Source: Blastocystis sp. Blastoise (Eukaryota; Sar; Bigyra; Opalinata; Blastocystidae). Taken from it: 64,000 nucleotides of DNA. The stretch's first letter is position 1. Every line of letters begins with the position of its first letter. Of this stretch, positions 15,305 through 39,267 are shown one piece after another. The stretch covers positions 1,747,501 to 1,811,500 of the forward strand of contig JBBPEB010000014.1 of NCBI GenBank assembly GCA_039096225.1. The letters run 5' to 3'. Under the pieces are notes generated by a model. It saw only the letters and a program-made list of their open reading frames with translations, was not told the origin of the DNA and did not search any database. The position numbers were made by a program, and so were the translations under genes.

Positions 15305-17557
15305 ATGGATAACATACCTTCATTCCGTGTATCTCAACTAGGCAAAACTACTGTGTATACAAATGAAAGCTATAAAAGATCCTCTACGTCATATAAAATG
15401 ATTAATGGACATTGCTTTAATCAAAGTTTACAACTCATTTTACCAAAAATAGAAACAGAAACGATAGTAGAATCAAACCATAATGATCACGATTTAGCTA
15501 CTATCGATTATCAAGAAAGTGAATACTTAAAAGATGTAGATAATGTTATAAACTTGCCTCAACGTCATTATTTTAAAGTCAAATTTAATATTATCGATTT
15601 CTTTTCTGAACTATTTATTAAAAATATTCTTCAGAAATGTTCTTCTGTTCATTTATTCACATTATCAACTCCTTTATTTTCATGCAATTCTTTTTGTTAT
15701 TTCCCTTCTGGCCATCTATATATGACTGTAGATAAAGACACTTATCAAACATTTGGGTTACAAGGAATACACTCATGTTTCAAGTATATATATATATATA
15801 TATTAAAGCTATTTTTATAAATTATAATTATATTATATATAAATTATAATTATATTATATATAAATTATAATTATATTATATATAAAATATAATTATATT
15901 ATATATAAATTATAATTATATTATATGTAAATTATAATTATATTATATATAAATTATAATTATATTATATATAAATTATAATTATATTATATATAAATTA
16001 TAATTATATTATATATAAATTATACTATTCTATTTTTTAAATTATTCTTCATATTTTAATCTGTTTGTATTAAAAAATGTATATCTATATATACTATTGC
16101 TTATGTTTTTTTATTTTTATATTATTTTTTCTCATTCTATCTATATTCTTAACTATATAAGTTATACTATAACTATATATAGAGAATATGAGCATAATTC
16201 TTATGTTATTCACATTGATATCCACCCCTATTTATTTACTAAAGAGAATAAGCCTATAGAAGAGGTATTATCAAATAAAGTATTACAACGTATTATTGAA
16301 TGCTTTAAGAAGGTATATATATAGAGTTATATGTATATATATATATTATATGGATGAATTTATTTCGGTAGAATATTACATATTATTATATATTATTATA
16401 TATATTAATATATATATTATTATATATATATTTATGTATATTATTATTATAATATATATTGATGTAGACACCATCTATTGATTGTATATTATATTGTGAT
16501 GATACTATTGAGGATTATATCCCATCAACATTTCAACCACAAAAAGTATATAGTTCGTTTAAGTAGATTGTTTTATTCATTTTTAAATATATATATATAT
16601 ATATATTTGATTCTATATTTTAAATTTCATGTAGTTTTTATATTTATTTCATATTTAAATTTTTTTTTTAAATTATTTTTTTTGAATTTTATATTTATTA
16701 AATTAGTGTTTAATTTCTATATCTATATCTATAGATTGATTGTACACTATCTACGCAACTATTACATTCTATATATATACCTCATATAACATTTGATCAA
16801 TGTCTACGAACTAATTATGATGATATACAAGTATATATATATTGTTTTATTTATTATATACTATATATATATATATTAGAATTCATTATATACTATATAT
16901 AGAGTTATATATCTTATTTAGATTCTATAATAGAATGGATGGGAGATACTTCTATACCCTTATGTCATGGTATATATATATATATATATACTATAGTATA
17001 CTATTCTTTATAAATTAATAACTTATGAAATATCAAATATTTTTTTTTTACTTTATTTATTATTAATAATAACAATATTTATTATTTATAGTTCTTTCTA
17101 ATACTAATAAAGATACGAAACTATATTCATATCCTCTTCCTCCATATCTCTCTTATTTCAAAGATAGTTCTCTTTTATTAACTTCTTATAAAGGCTATTT
17201 CTCAGAATCAACTATTCAACAGTATTTTTTTAAATATAATTTATTATATTTATATAAACAATATATATAGAATCATTGAACTATCTGTGGAATATATGAA
17301 AGAACACAATTTACCCTGGATTTCACTACTAGTGAATGGAATCGATGACATTCCGTGTATATACTTGATTCCTTATTGTTCTCTCATTAATAAACAATTT
17401 AATTATAATATTTATAGGTGGTTGGATTCTTTCAAAACATCGATATTCTGAACACAAGTATATGATTAATGGAGATAATAACTATATTTTAATTCTATTC
17501 AATAATAACGAATCTCTATTCATCATGGACAATGGAGACATGGATCAATATGTATAG
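15305..17557 (+). CDS. RPP40: RNase P/MRP protein subunit RPP40
   Basis: Eight exons (15305-15783, 16183-16312, 16468-16545, 16735-16830, 16903-16969, 17092-17221, 17271-17356, 17418-17557) give 401 residues; the human protein is about 363. Recognition rests on the diagnostic stretch FPSGHLYMTVDKDTYQTFG followed by LQGIHS, equivalent to the LTVDKDTYEELGLQG segment of RPP40. Further support comes from SIIEWMGD late in the protein and a C-terminal ILILFNNNESLF strand. RPP40 is a nuclear protein subunit of the tRNA 5'-processing RNase P and of RNase MRP. All seven introns fit GT-AG with a consistent phase. Confidence 0.9.
15816..16024. repeat. Tandem repeat, about 22-bp unit, in RPP40 intron 1
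   Basis: About nine near-identical copies of TTATAATTATATTATATATAAA fall inside the first RPP40 intron. Copies differ by single bases. The unit is partly self-complementary. Confidence 0.9.
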
Positions 17558-17995
17558 TATTCACAATTGATACCTCTTTTCTAATTGTAGATGGTATTAT
17601 AATCATATATTCTTATTGGTTATTCGAAGATAAATATGAATTTTATGTCTAATTAGTTGTAACATTGATATATTTGGTAATTTTTCTAAAAAGAAAATAA
17701 TAAACTTTTCACTTTTTCTATGTTTATTCTTGTTTTTTGTGTCACTTTTTTTCAATGCGAATACCGATTCTTCTTAAAAATTAAAATAATTATGATTATT
17801 CAACAGTTTTCAGCCATTTTTTTTTATTCATCGGCTTTATAAAATTGAACCCCTGGATAATTTTTTTTCGTTATTTTTTTATGTATATTCGTCAATGACC
17901 GCCATCCATTTTCACTTTTTCTTTTATACAAAATTTTCTTTACTTTATTAGGCTCATAATATCTGTAACCACCTTTTTAACTGTATTAGAACAAT
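17558..17995. other. Intergenic between RPP40 and RPS15 copy A
   Basis: No gene is seen. Poly-T tracts and three TCACTTTTT-like blocks (about 17709, 17741 and 17912) lie in the presumed RPS15 promoter. Confidence 0.5.
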
Positions 17996-18568
17996 ATGGT
18001 ATGCATTTTCATAAATTAAACTGTTGCTTATATTAAAATATGATTTTTCGATGACTTTTTAAGGCATTGTTTGTCTATGTTAATCATTATGTTTTTTTAT
18101 TTTGGCTGAAGAACAAACTGTAGAACTCTCTGCTGAAGAACAAAAGAAGAGAAGAACCTTCAAGAAGTTTACCTACCGTGGTATTGACTTAGATAAGATT
18201 CTTACTATTTCTCCTAAGGAATTAATGGAATTATTCCCTTGATGTGTTTAGATATAAAATAAAGTTTTTATTTATTATAATTGTTGAATATGATATATTA
18301 TTATTATTTAAATCATTTATTATTATTTTTTTAATTATTAGATTTTATTAGAAATTATTGATTAAATTATTATTTATATTATTTATATTATTATTAAATT
18401 ATTGATTAAATTATTATTTATATTATTATAAAAATGAATTAAAAATATATATAAAAAATGATAATAAATAATAATATATTATTGTATAGTGCCGTGCTCG
18501 TAGACGATTTAACAGAGGTTTAAAGAGAAACTGTAATACTCTTATTAGAAAGATTAAGGCTTCCAAGG

Positions 18569-18633
<65 letters not shown>

Positions 18634-18976
18634 TTTCCAAGGCTAATGCTACTGAAGAAGAACGTCCTGAACCTGTCAAGACTCATCTTCGTAATATGAT
18701 TGTCGTCCCTGATATGATTGGAGGAGTTGTTGGTGTTTATGATGGTAAGAGTTTCAACAATGTTGAAATTAAAGCTGAAATGCTTGGTCACTATTTAGGT
18801 GAATTCTCCATCACGTATATATTTATTATTTATTATAATATTATTATTTATTCTTTATTATTATAATAATATATATATAATAATAATAAATGAATATATA
18901 TACTTATCACCCCGTCCACCATGGTCGTCCTGGTATTGGTGCTTCTCACTCTTCCCGTTTCATTCCTCTTAAGTAA
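17996..18976 (+). CDS. RPS15: Ribosomal protein uS19 (RPS15), copy A
   Basis: Small-subunit ribosomal protein of the 40S head. The conserved 153-residue protein is rebuilt from 17996-17998 (ATG), 18105-18239, 18490-18567, 18642-18814 and 18904-18976. It reads [74 protein letters not shown] and [19 protein letters not shown]. None of the four removed segments has GT...AG ends (GT-TG, TG-AG, GA-AG, GT-AC). Each is nevertheless required, because it contains stops or shifts frame. The GCT following the initiator has no adjacent ATG in this copy; the nearest candidate is ATG at 17996. A near-identical copy lies inverted at 42392-43263. Confidence 0.88.
18568..18641 (+). repeat. 74-bp (ATA)n insert flanked by direct repeat TTCCAAGG
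   Basis: TTCCAAGG occurs at 18561-18568 and again at 18635-18642. Between them is GATATA then ATA repeats and AATTT. The 74-bp offset is not a multiple of 3, so it must be removed to keep frame. The same structure is found in copy B. Confidence 0.9.
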
Positions 18977-19280
18977 AGTGCTTTATTTAGTCTTAAGTTT
19001 AATTATGGGTGGATACAAAAAAGATATTTATTGATTATATTGTTTTGTTTAATATCTATTCATTTTTAATTAATAAAAACCAACTAATAATATACAAAAT
19101 ACATAAAGCGATATATAAAAATACAAACGATATAAATATATATCTTGTTCTTCCAATAAAAACACAATTTATTTTCCCTCTTTTTAATTTATTTTACGAT
19201 TTTAATCAATGGTTGCATGAAAAAAAGATGAATGACTATTATTTTATTAATTATAAAGATAAGAAGCACAGGAGAACACG
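18977..19280. other. Intergenic between RPS15 copy A and RAD21
   Basis: The first 20 bases after the stop match the copy B downstream sequence (AAAGTGCTTTATTTAGTCTT) and then diverge, marking the edge of the duplicated block. A frame at 19009-19305 overlaps the RAD21 start and lacks protein features. Confidence 0.5.
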
Positions 19281-22006
<2,726 letters not shown>

Positions 22007-22193
22007 AACACAATTTTGTATTTCATCATCTCTTATGATCATGCTTATCTTATTTCATCTATAATTTGAAGTATCTCTTTCACCCTGTTGGAGAAATACT
22101 TCATTATTGTTTTCATCATTTTTGTTTTTTTTTCATTTTTTGACTTGTTCGTTATCTGTTTTCCACGATTTTCATTCCTTTGTTGTTTTCAAT

Positions 22194-24478
22194 ATGTTTC
22201 GTATTCCTTGTATATTAGCATCAAATGCATTAAAAAACATCTTTTCAGTCACTGTTGCTCCTACTTTTTTAAGATTTGCATCAACGAGAAATGAGTCAGT
22301 TATGAAGCATTTATCTCAATGTCATGAGTATAATATAGAAATTATATTCTATACTAATAATTCTAGACGTTATGTGGAAATCGAACATCAATTGTCAGGT
22401 AGTGGATTAACTCCATCTGATTATGCAAAGCTTGGGAAGGAACAAACAGCTTTATCTAGTCTCTCACAACTTCATCAGGAAATCATTGTATTTTTTAATA
22501 TAATTAATGTTAAAACAGTTCATTTCTAGGAAACAGAGAAATATATACACGAACTTCATAATATTATAGAACATGAGAGTGATACTGAATTGAGAGAAAT
22601 GGCTAAAGAAGAGTACGAACAGAATGATCACAAATTACATAGTCTTTATGAGAAAGCAGAATATGAAACATCTCCAGAAAATAAGTATGACGTCTAGTTA
22701 TTTTCTTTTATGGATAAATGATCTTAATAATATTGTTAATAAATAATAATTATAATATATATTTATGTTTTGAATGTTTTATTATATATATAGGGATGAT
22801 AAGAATTCCGCCATTTTAGAAATTCGCGCAGGTGCTGGTGGCCAAGAGGCGGGATTATTCGCCTTGGATCTCTTCCAAATGTATATATATATATTATATA
22901 TATATTATTATATATATATTTATTATTATATATTTATTATTATATATTTATTATTATATATATAGGTATAAGAGATATGTAGATATTAAAGGATGGAGTT
23001 GGGAAGAGATGACACTACAAGAAATGGAACAAGGGGGGTATATAATATATAATATATATTATATAGATTATATATATAATATATATTATATAGATTATAT
23101 ATATAATAAATATAGTATATATAATATATATAATAAATATAATAATATAAATATAATAATATAAACATTAATGATATAAATATAATATATATAATAATAT
23201 AAGCATTAATGATATAAATATAATAATATAAGCATTAATGATATAAATATCTCTATAGATATCGTGAGGCTGTTATAGGTATAGAGGGAGAGGGAGTTTA
23301 TGGTACACTTCGAAATGAATCAGGCGTTCATGTATATAAAATATGAATATTATTATATACATATCACATTATTATAGATATATTCATATTATAAGAGTAC
23401 TCTTCTTTCTATATAAATATACTATAGTATTATTATTACTATTAATATATATATATACAGCGTGTACAGCGTGTTCCAGAAACTGAGTCTCAGGGCCGGC
23501 TACATACTTCTACCGTTACTATTGCTGTTCTTCCCCAACCAAATTCGATCGATTCTTCGATAAATCCTAATGATATTCGAGTAGATACGTACAGATCCTC
23601 AGGGAAAGGGGGACAGCACGTGAATAAAACAGATTCAGCTGTAAGAATCACTCATTTTCCCACGGGAATTGTAGTTGCTATTCAAGATGAACGAAGTCAA
23701 GTATATTTATATAGATATATATTTAAGTATAATTCTCAATTATTCTTAACATTATAGTAATTATTATTATATATATGTATATATATAATAATAATATTTT
23801 TGTATTATACACTATATGTTCTATTCTAGTATATCTATATATCTAGATAAAGAATAGAGAGAAAGCATTCCGTTTGTTAGAAGCTCGTATATATAATAAG
23901 AAGCAAGAAGAACAACAAAAGATGAGAGACCAGGAACGAAGGGAGTATATATATTATTATTATTATTATTATATTATTATTATTATTATTATGTTTATTA
24001 TTATTATTATTATTAAATGATTCTTATAAATCTTAATGCTATTACTAGATATATATTATTTATACTATTATGATATTAATATTATATATTATTATTATTA
24101 GTATGATATTATAGTATATATATATAGACAAGTAGGAACAGGAGAACGAAGTGAACGAATACGCACTTATAATTATCCAAATGTATATAGTAATTTGAAA
24201 AATAAATATAAATAATAATAATAATAGTATTACTGAACAACTATAAAAATAATAATCATATTTCATCTCTATAATCTTTATTATATATATATCCATTTAT
24301 TCATATATTCTATCTTTCTATACTATTCTTATTATTATAGTCTCGTATAACAGATCATAGAATTGGTTTAACAGTTTATGGTATTGAAAAAATGATGAAC
24401 GGCGAATATTTAGACGAATTCAGTATAAAGCTGAATAAATGGAGAATCAATCAACAAATTGAACAAAAACTAAAGTAA
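22194..24478 (+). CDS. MTRF1L: Mitochondrial peptide chain release factor 1
   Basis: Nine exons (22194-22487, 22530-22684, 22794-22880, 22966-23037, 23259-23331, 23461-23700, 23847-23944, 24128-24182, 24341-24478) give 403 residues. The N-terminus is basic and hydrophobic ([17 protein letters not shown]), a plausible mitochondrial presequence. Class-I release factor signatures follow: [46 protein letters not shown] and the catalytic loop [18 protein letters not shown] with GGQ. The stop-codon-reading PxT position is PET, as in RF1-type factors reading UAA/UAG, not the SPF of RF2. All introns are GT-AG and frame-consistent. Confidence 0.95.
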
Positions 24479-25041
24479 AATCATTGTGTATATATATACT
24501 AAATGTAATAATATATACTCTTTGATTATTGTTGTATGTACGTTATATATATTTCAATTATTGTTAATATTAGTATATATTTTTTGGGGGATTATTTTAT
24601 ATGTTTATTTGTTATTATTGTTGCTTATTTGAAAGAAATTAAATAGATATACTAACAATTTCACTACTTTAACAAATATATTTTTATTTATATTCATAAT
24701 TAAACAATTATCAAACTAATAAATTCATATTTATAAACAATTTCTCATTTTAATAATTATATATAAAATCTAATCAATGAATCATTCAATCATCAAAATA
24801 ATTTCAAACTATATATTTACTGACACATTAATTCTAGTAAAATCAATTCAATTCTAGGTTTTTCTTTTAATATTCCTTATAATTTTATATCAACATATAT
24901 AGAATCGCAATGTCTATAGTAGAAGAAAGAAAACAATTTAGAACAATATCCCTATCATCAAGAATTTTCATTTCTTCGTGTTTTTAGAATAGTTGTAAAA
25001 TGACTTAATATCATTATAAAAGACACTACTGCCATTTACCT
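24479..25041. other. Intergenic upstream of the PCC-alpha-like gene
   Basis: AT-rich, no coding signal. Contains ATTTT and TTTTTTGGGGG stretches near 24580 but no recognisable element. Confidence 0.55.
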
Positions 25042-27205
25042 ATGTTGAACATTATAAAGAAATCTATCAATACTCCATTCCTAGTAACCATTACATCATT
25101 CTTTGCTATTCTTTTAGGCATTGAAATCATTTAGGCATCTGACGACATTCAGACAGTTACAGTCAAATATAATCCATAATACAAAACAGCAAAGGCCATT
25201 TGATAAAGTTCTCATTGCTAATCGTGGAGAAATTGCTTGTAAAATAATAGAAATAGCTAAGAATATGGGAATGAAGACTGTAGCTGTATATTCAGATATA
25301 GATAGGTATTCGAAACATGTATCACTTGCTGATGAGGCCATATATATTGGTAATTCACCTTCTTGTGAAAGCTATCAAAACGTAAAACAAATAGTAGATG
25401 CATGCATTAAAACGAATGCAAACGCTGTACATCCAGGATATGGTTTCTTATCTGAAAATTGGGATTTACAAACAGAATTACGAAAGAATGGTATTTTTTG
25501 GTGTGGTCCAGAACAATGTTCAATGAAAACATCAAAAGATAAACTCAAATCAAAGTTATTAGCGAAGAAAGCGAATGTAAATACTATTCCAGGCTTTGAC
25601 GATATTGTTACATCTTATTCTCAAGTTGTTCAGGTTTCTAATCAAATAGGTTATCCTGTTATAATAAAATCTGTTATAGGATCAGGAGGTCGATGTATAC
25701 GAATAGCAAATAATGATAAGGAAGCTATTGCTGCTTTTAATTTTTGTCAACAAGAAGCTTTGCTATTATTTGGAGATACACGTATTTTCGTTGAGAAACT
25801 GATTCGAAATCCTAAACATATTGAAATTCAATTACTTTCTGACGAACATGGCCATCTGTGTGCATTCCCAGAACGTGAATGCTCTATACAACGTAGAAAC
25901 CAAAAAGTGATTGAAGAATCACCATCTATATCTCTACCTTGTTTTGTTCGTGATGAAATGTTAGAACAAGCAAAACGGATTGGAGAATTGCTTTGCCAAC
26001 AATCTGCTGCTACAATAGAAATGCTTGTTGATGATTCTCATAATTTCTATTTCTTAGGAATTAATCCACGTCTTCAAGTTGAACATCAACTCTCAGAAGT
26101 TATTACTGGTGTTAATATCATCGAACAAATGTTCTGGATTGCTGCAGGAGCTCGTTTACCAAGACAATTGAGACAATCACCACTACCTATTCATGGTCAT
26201 GCAATTGAATGCCGTGTATACAGTGAAGATCCTTATCATAACTTTTTGCCAATATATGGTCAAATTTTGAAATACACTGAACCAATAGGAGAAGGTATTT
26301 ATTGTGAATCTGGAATTCTTGAAGGTTCTGTGATCTCTCTACATTACGATCCACTTCTTTGTAAATTAGTTACATGGGGTGAGACACGAGATGATGCTAT
26401 TCAAAGAATGAATTATGCTTTAGATCATTTTGTTATTCGTGGAATACAAACCAACATTCCTTTCTTACAATCAGTTATCCATTCCAAGAGATTTCAAAAT
26501 TCTTTTATTACAACAAATTTTATTAATCAAGAATGGCCAGGTGGATGGAAACCTTGTGAATTAAATGAAAATGATATACATAAGCTATTAGCAACAACAG
26601 CTTATTTATCTATTCAATATCAACAGAAGCATCAATTAAGGCAAGTAATGAAATCATATTGTCAAAAGCCGATAGAGAATTTATTACTTCATTTAAATAA
26701 AAAGTGTTTCCATGTATCAATACATCAAGAGAATAATGACTATTCTATTCAAATTGATGATAGACATCATATGATGTTAGATCCTACATTTGTTGGAAAT
26801 CATAATATTCTTCATTGTTTATTTGATGGTGAATCAATGGATATACAAGTAGATAATCAAAAGATGAATGAGTATACACTAGAATTCTATGGAGTTGAAC
26901 ACAATATTCAAGTATATGAAGAACATGAACATAAATTATGGAATATTGTAAGTAAAGATAGAGATTATAATTGTCAAGATTGTATAGATTGTTTGATTTC
27001 TCCTTTAAATGGTATAATAGAATCTATTGATGTTCAAGTTGGTCAACATATACAAAAAGGAGATAAGATTGGTGTAATACATTCTTTTGATATGGATCAT
27101 GATATTTATTCTTCAAAAGATGTTATAGTATCTTCTATTAATAAAAGAAAAGGAGATTCAGTTCATTTATATGACGTTCTTATGGACTTTATTGATTTGA
27201 ATTAA
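25042..27205 (+). CDS. Propionyl-CoA carboxylase alpha-like protein, probably inactive
   Basis: Exon 1 (25042-25083, MLNIIKKSINTPFL) and exon 2 (25118-27205) are joined over a 34-nt GT-AG intron; 709 residues. The basic start suggests mitochondrial import. Biotin carboxylase features follow in order: FDKVLIANRGEIACKI, LLAKKANVNTIPGFDDIV, ERECSIQRRNQKVIEES, GHAIECRVYSEDPY and the PCC-type BT region. Overall order and length match PCCA. Key residues differ. The glycine-rich ATP loop reads IGSGGRCIR instead of GGGGKGMR. The metal-binding Glu in FLEMN is Gly (FLGIN). The biotin-bearing lysine motif EAMKM is replaced by HSFDMDH. It is unusually intron-poor for this region. Likely a non-catalytic paralogue; a recent pseudogene is less likely because the frame is intact. 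Confidence 0.9.
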
Positions 27206-27848
27206 TTCAATAATAACTTAAATATTGATTTTTTTTTTTCACTTTTTATGTTTCTTCTCTTTTCTAAATCTATAAACAGTATTATAATATACACAATATA
27301 CTATTGTTTTCCACATTTATTACCATAACTTAAAGACTCAAGAAAACTGTTTTTCGCTTTTTAGAAGTATTTCTAAATAAGATATATTAATTTTATAGTA
27401 AGAATTATTATATACATATATTTTGTGAATAACAAAAAAAATACTAGAATAAAATGTTATTTATCATGACTTTATGAGCTGTAAATCTTATGTATAATAA
27501 ATCACTATAATATATACAAGAAGAAATACTAACAACACAATTCATTGATCATTTATTTCTTCGAACGATATTCAAATCACTCTATCTTCTAAGTAAGTCA
27601 TAATGAGCAATAAAACAAATATAAATTAATAGTTCATATCTTAATCTTCGCGAATCAAGTAAAATAAATATTAAATCAAATAAATAACGGTTTTTCGTGA
27701 AAGCTTCTGTGAATTTTTGAAAACAGTCAAAGAATCATATGAAATATGATTTGTGATTATTTATTCAAAATAAGTGGAAATTAGAGACTCTTTTTTGGGA
27801 AATTAGATAGACATTATTTTCTTGTTTTGTTGTCAATATTCACACTAT
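27206..27848. other. Intergenic
   Basis: No coding region is seen. A long poly-T with TTTTCACTTTTTATG lies at about 27230-27250, just after the preceding gene. Confidence 0.5.
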
Positions 27849-34195
<6,347 letters not shown>

Positions 34196-34877
34196 CTATT
34201 AATTCTATTTCCAGTTTTTTTTTAATCATTTAACTAAAATATATATATATTTTTATCTTTTTTTTCATTTTCTTTTTTATTTGCCATTCAATTAATATAG
34301 ATATTAATTTTTTTTCAATTTTCACACTAGCTTTTATTCTTTAATTTTATTATTGTTCTTCATCCATATCTCACTGTTAGCAATATTAAATAATTGTTTT
34401 TTTAAATAATACTTTTTCTAGAATTTATTTTTGTATTTTACTAACTATTTTTTATTAAATATGTCTTTAGAGTATAATAAGATCATAAACAGTAAAAATA
34501 TTATCTAAAAAAAATAATAATTATGAAAAAAGGAAATAATTACTAAAAAATAATAATCTCAAATTTATATATAGGGTATATCATGTAATCTATAAATACA
34601 CTATTCACTAATATCATTTTAAATCTTTGAAATCAACAATTTAAAAAAATCGAAATGACGGGGAAAAAGCAAATGAAAGAGGCGATTGTGAAAATAACCA
34701 GAAATTTAAATATTTCTTGTTTCTAGTTTATTCTTCATAATTATTCGCATTCTAGTTTTGTAAGATAAAGAAATAAGCTACTCATTATCTCCATAGAGTC
34801 AACTAATAGTTTAAAAAGAAAATCAAAAGAAATTAAGTTCTGAAAAGCTTTAGAAAGCTGAGCAAACTACTTTTAAT
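34196..34877. other. Intergenic, AT-rich
   Basis: Poly-T-rich 3' flank followed by A-rich sequence; nothing recognisable as a gene. Confidence 0.55.
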
Positions 34878-35487
34878 ATGATAAATAGTTTAAGAGGAAC
34901 TTCTAAAGTATTAAAAGGATATAGACTGATCTCTTATGTTACACGTGGTACAAATTACGAACAATTTGTATTATTCTAATGTTCACATTTTATTATATTT
35001 AGGTATACAATAGATTAAGTACGAACTATATATCATTACTTCACTGTGGAGGACCAAATGATAAAGGAATAGATATTCGTGTATTTATCTTTTTCTTATT
35101 TTTTTATTCATTTAATTATTTCAGGGGACAATAAATATAGATGATAAATTAGTACCATTAATTATTCAATGTAAATATCAAAAACAAAAAATTAGTGTTA
35201 AACAAGTATATATATATGGTATTATTTATTATATCAAAAAAAAAAACGTGTTATTATTTATATGAATTGATATATATATATATATGTATATTTATATATA
35301 TAGATACGAGAATTTTGTGGTACAATTCAAAATGAATATTGTAAATATATATATATAATGTTATATATACGTTATTCTAGCACTTGAAGAAACACAATTA
35401 GTTTCCCCAATTTCTATGTTTTGTTCTGCAACTGGTTATTCACTTCCTTCTTTAGAGTATATATAGATATATATAATAATATATATA

Positions 35488-35524
<37 letters not shown>

Positions 35525-35852
35525 ATTATTATTATTATTATTATATTTCTATTATAAATCAACTATATATATAGATATACAGATTCTATTTCATATCCAT
35601 TATTATTATTACATCTGTCACCAAACGATTTTCATTCTATATATGCGAATAAACGTTTTTCAGATTGTTTCAGAAATATTCACTTAGTTAAAGTATATAT
35701 ATATACATTTATTATACTTATTTTTATGAAAATATCATAATATCATATCATAATAATATAATCGTAGTAATCATATATATGTATATATATAGAGAATAGA
35801 AGAAGGAATAAGTATTCCATCACTTTTATATAAAGGGTATTATTTATTATAA
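34878..35852 (+). CDS. RRG7-like protein (restriction-endonuclease-like fold), probably mitochondrial
   Basis: Seven exons (34878-34967, 35003-35080, 35125-35205, 35304-35340, 35381-35456, 35575-35692, 35793-35852) give 179 residues. The sequence RGTNYEQFVYNRL, then GGPNDKGIDIRGTINI and PLIIQCKYQKQK is the pattern of the RRG7/DUF2034 family. These proteins are related to PD-(D/E)xK nucleases, with the Asp of DKGID and the QCK as candidate active-site residues. Fungal members are needed for mitochondrial genome maintenance or respiratory growth. All introns are GT-AG. Family assignment is by pattern memory and should be checked with a profile search. Confidence 0.72.
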
Positions 35853-36079
35853 ATATAAACAAAAATAACTTTTTTTTTATTATTTTAAAAAATTAGTATA
35901 TATTGTTTATTATTGCTGTGTAATATAAAAAATATTTTGTTCTCTGTGACGAAAAATATGGATAATATATATATACTAAATATACATATAACAACGAAAT
36001 GTATTTAAAAAAATGATAATTGTTTTAAATACCCCCAAATAATTCATTAAACATAATAATATGAAAATATATATAAATA

Positions 36080-38917
<2,838 letters not shown>

Positions 38918-39267
38918 CTGATTTATTGAATATTACCTATTAATGACAATAAACGAAAACTTTTTCGTTTTTATATGATAATCGTGAATATTCAATTATT
39001 AAAAATGGAACAATAATCGCGATTCCTATAGGGTTTTTATTGTGTAAAATGAAAGGTTGTTTTGGTATTTCAGCCAATCAAATACTAGTTTCACGTCAGA
39101 CTCTCTGGGTCTAAAAGGCTTTTTTTATACCTCTCTTGTCAATCAGATGTTCAAAACTATACCAATTTGGACTCGACGTGTGACATTTTGTCTCTTTTTT
39201 CTTTCTTTTTTTGACTATTCATATGTGAATTGGTCTTTTCATTAATTTGTCTTCATCTGATTAAACA
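38918..39267. other. Bidirectional intergenic region (TPR gene / RPL18A)
   Basis: The divergent promoter region between the minus-strand TPR gene and the plus-strand RPL18A. The frame at 39057-39245 has no protein features. A T-rich block lies around 39185-39215. Confidence 0.5.

Noticed and set aside
18426-18791. Identical 121-codon antisense ORFs at 18426-18791 (-) and 42577-42942 (+)
   Set aside because: They are antisense to conserved RPS15 exons, and the shared sequence is explained by the RPS15 duplication.
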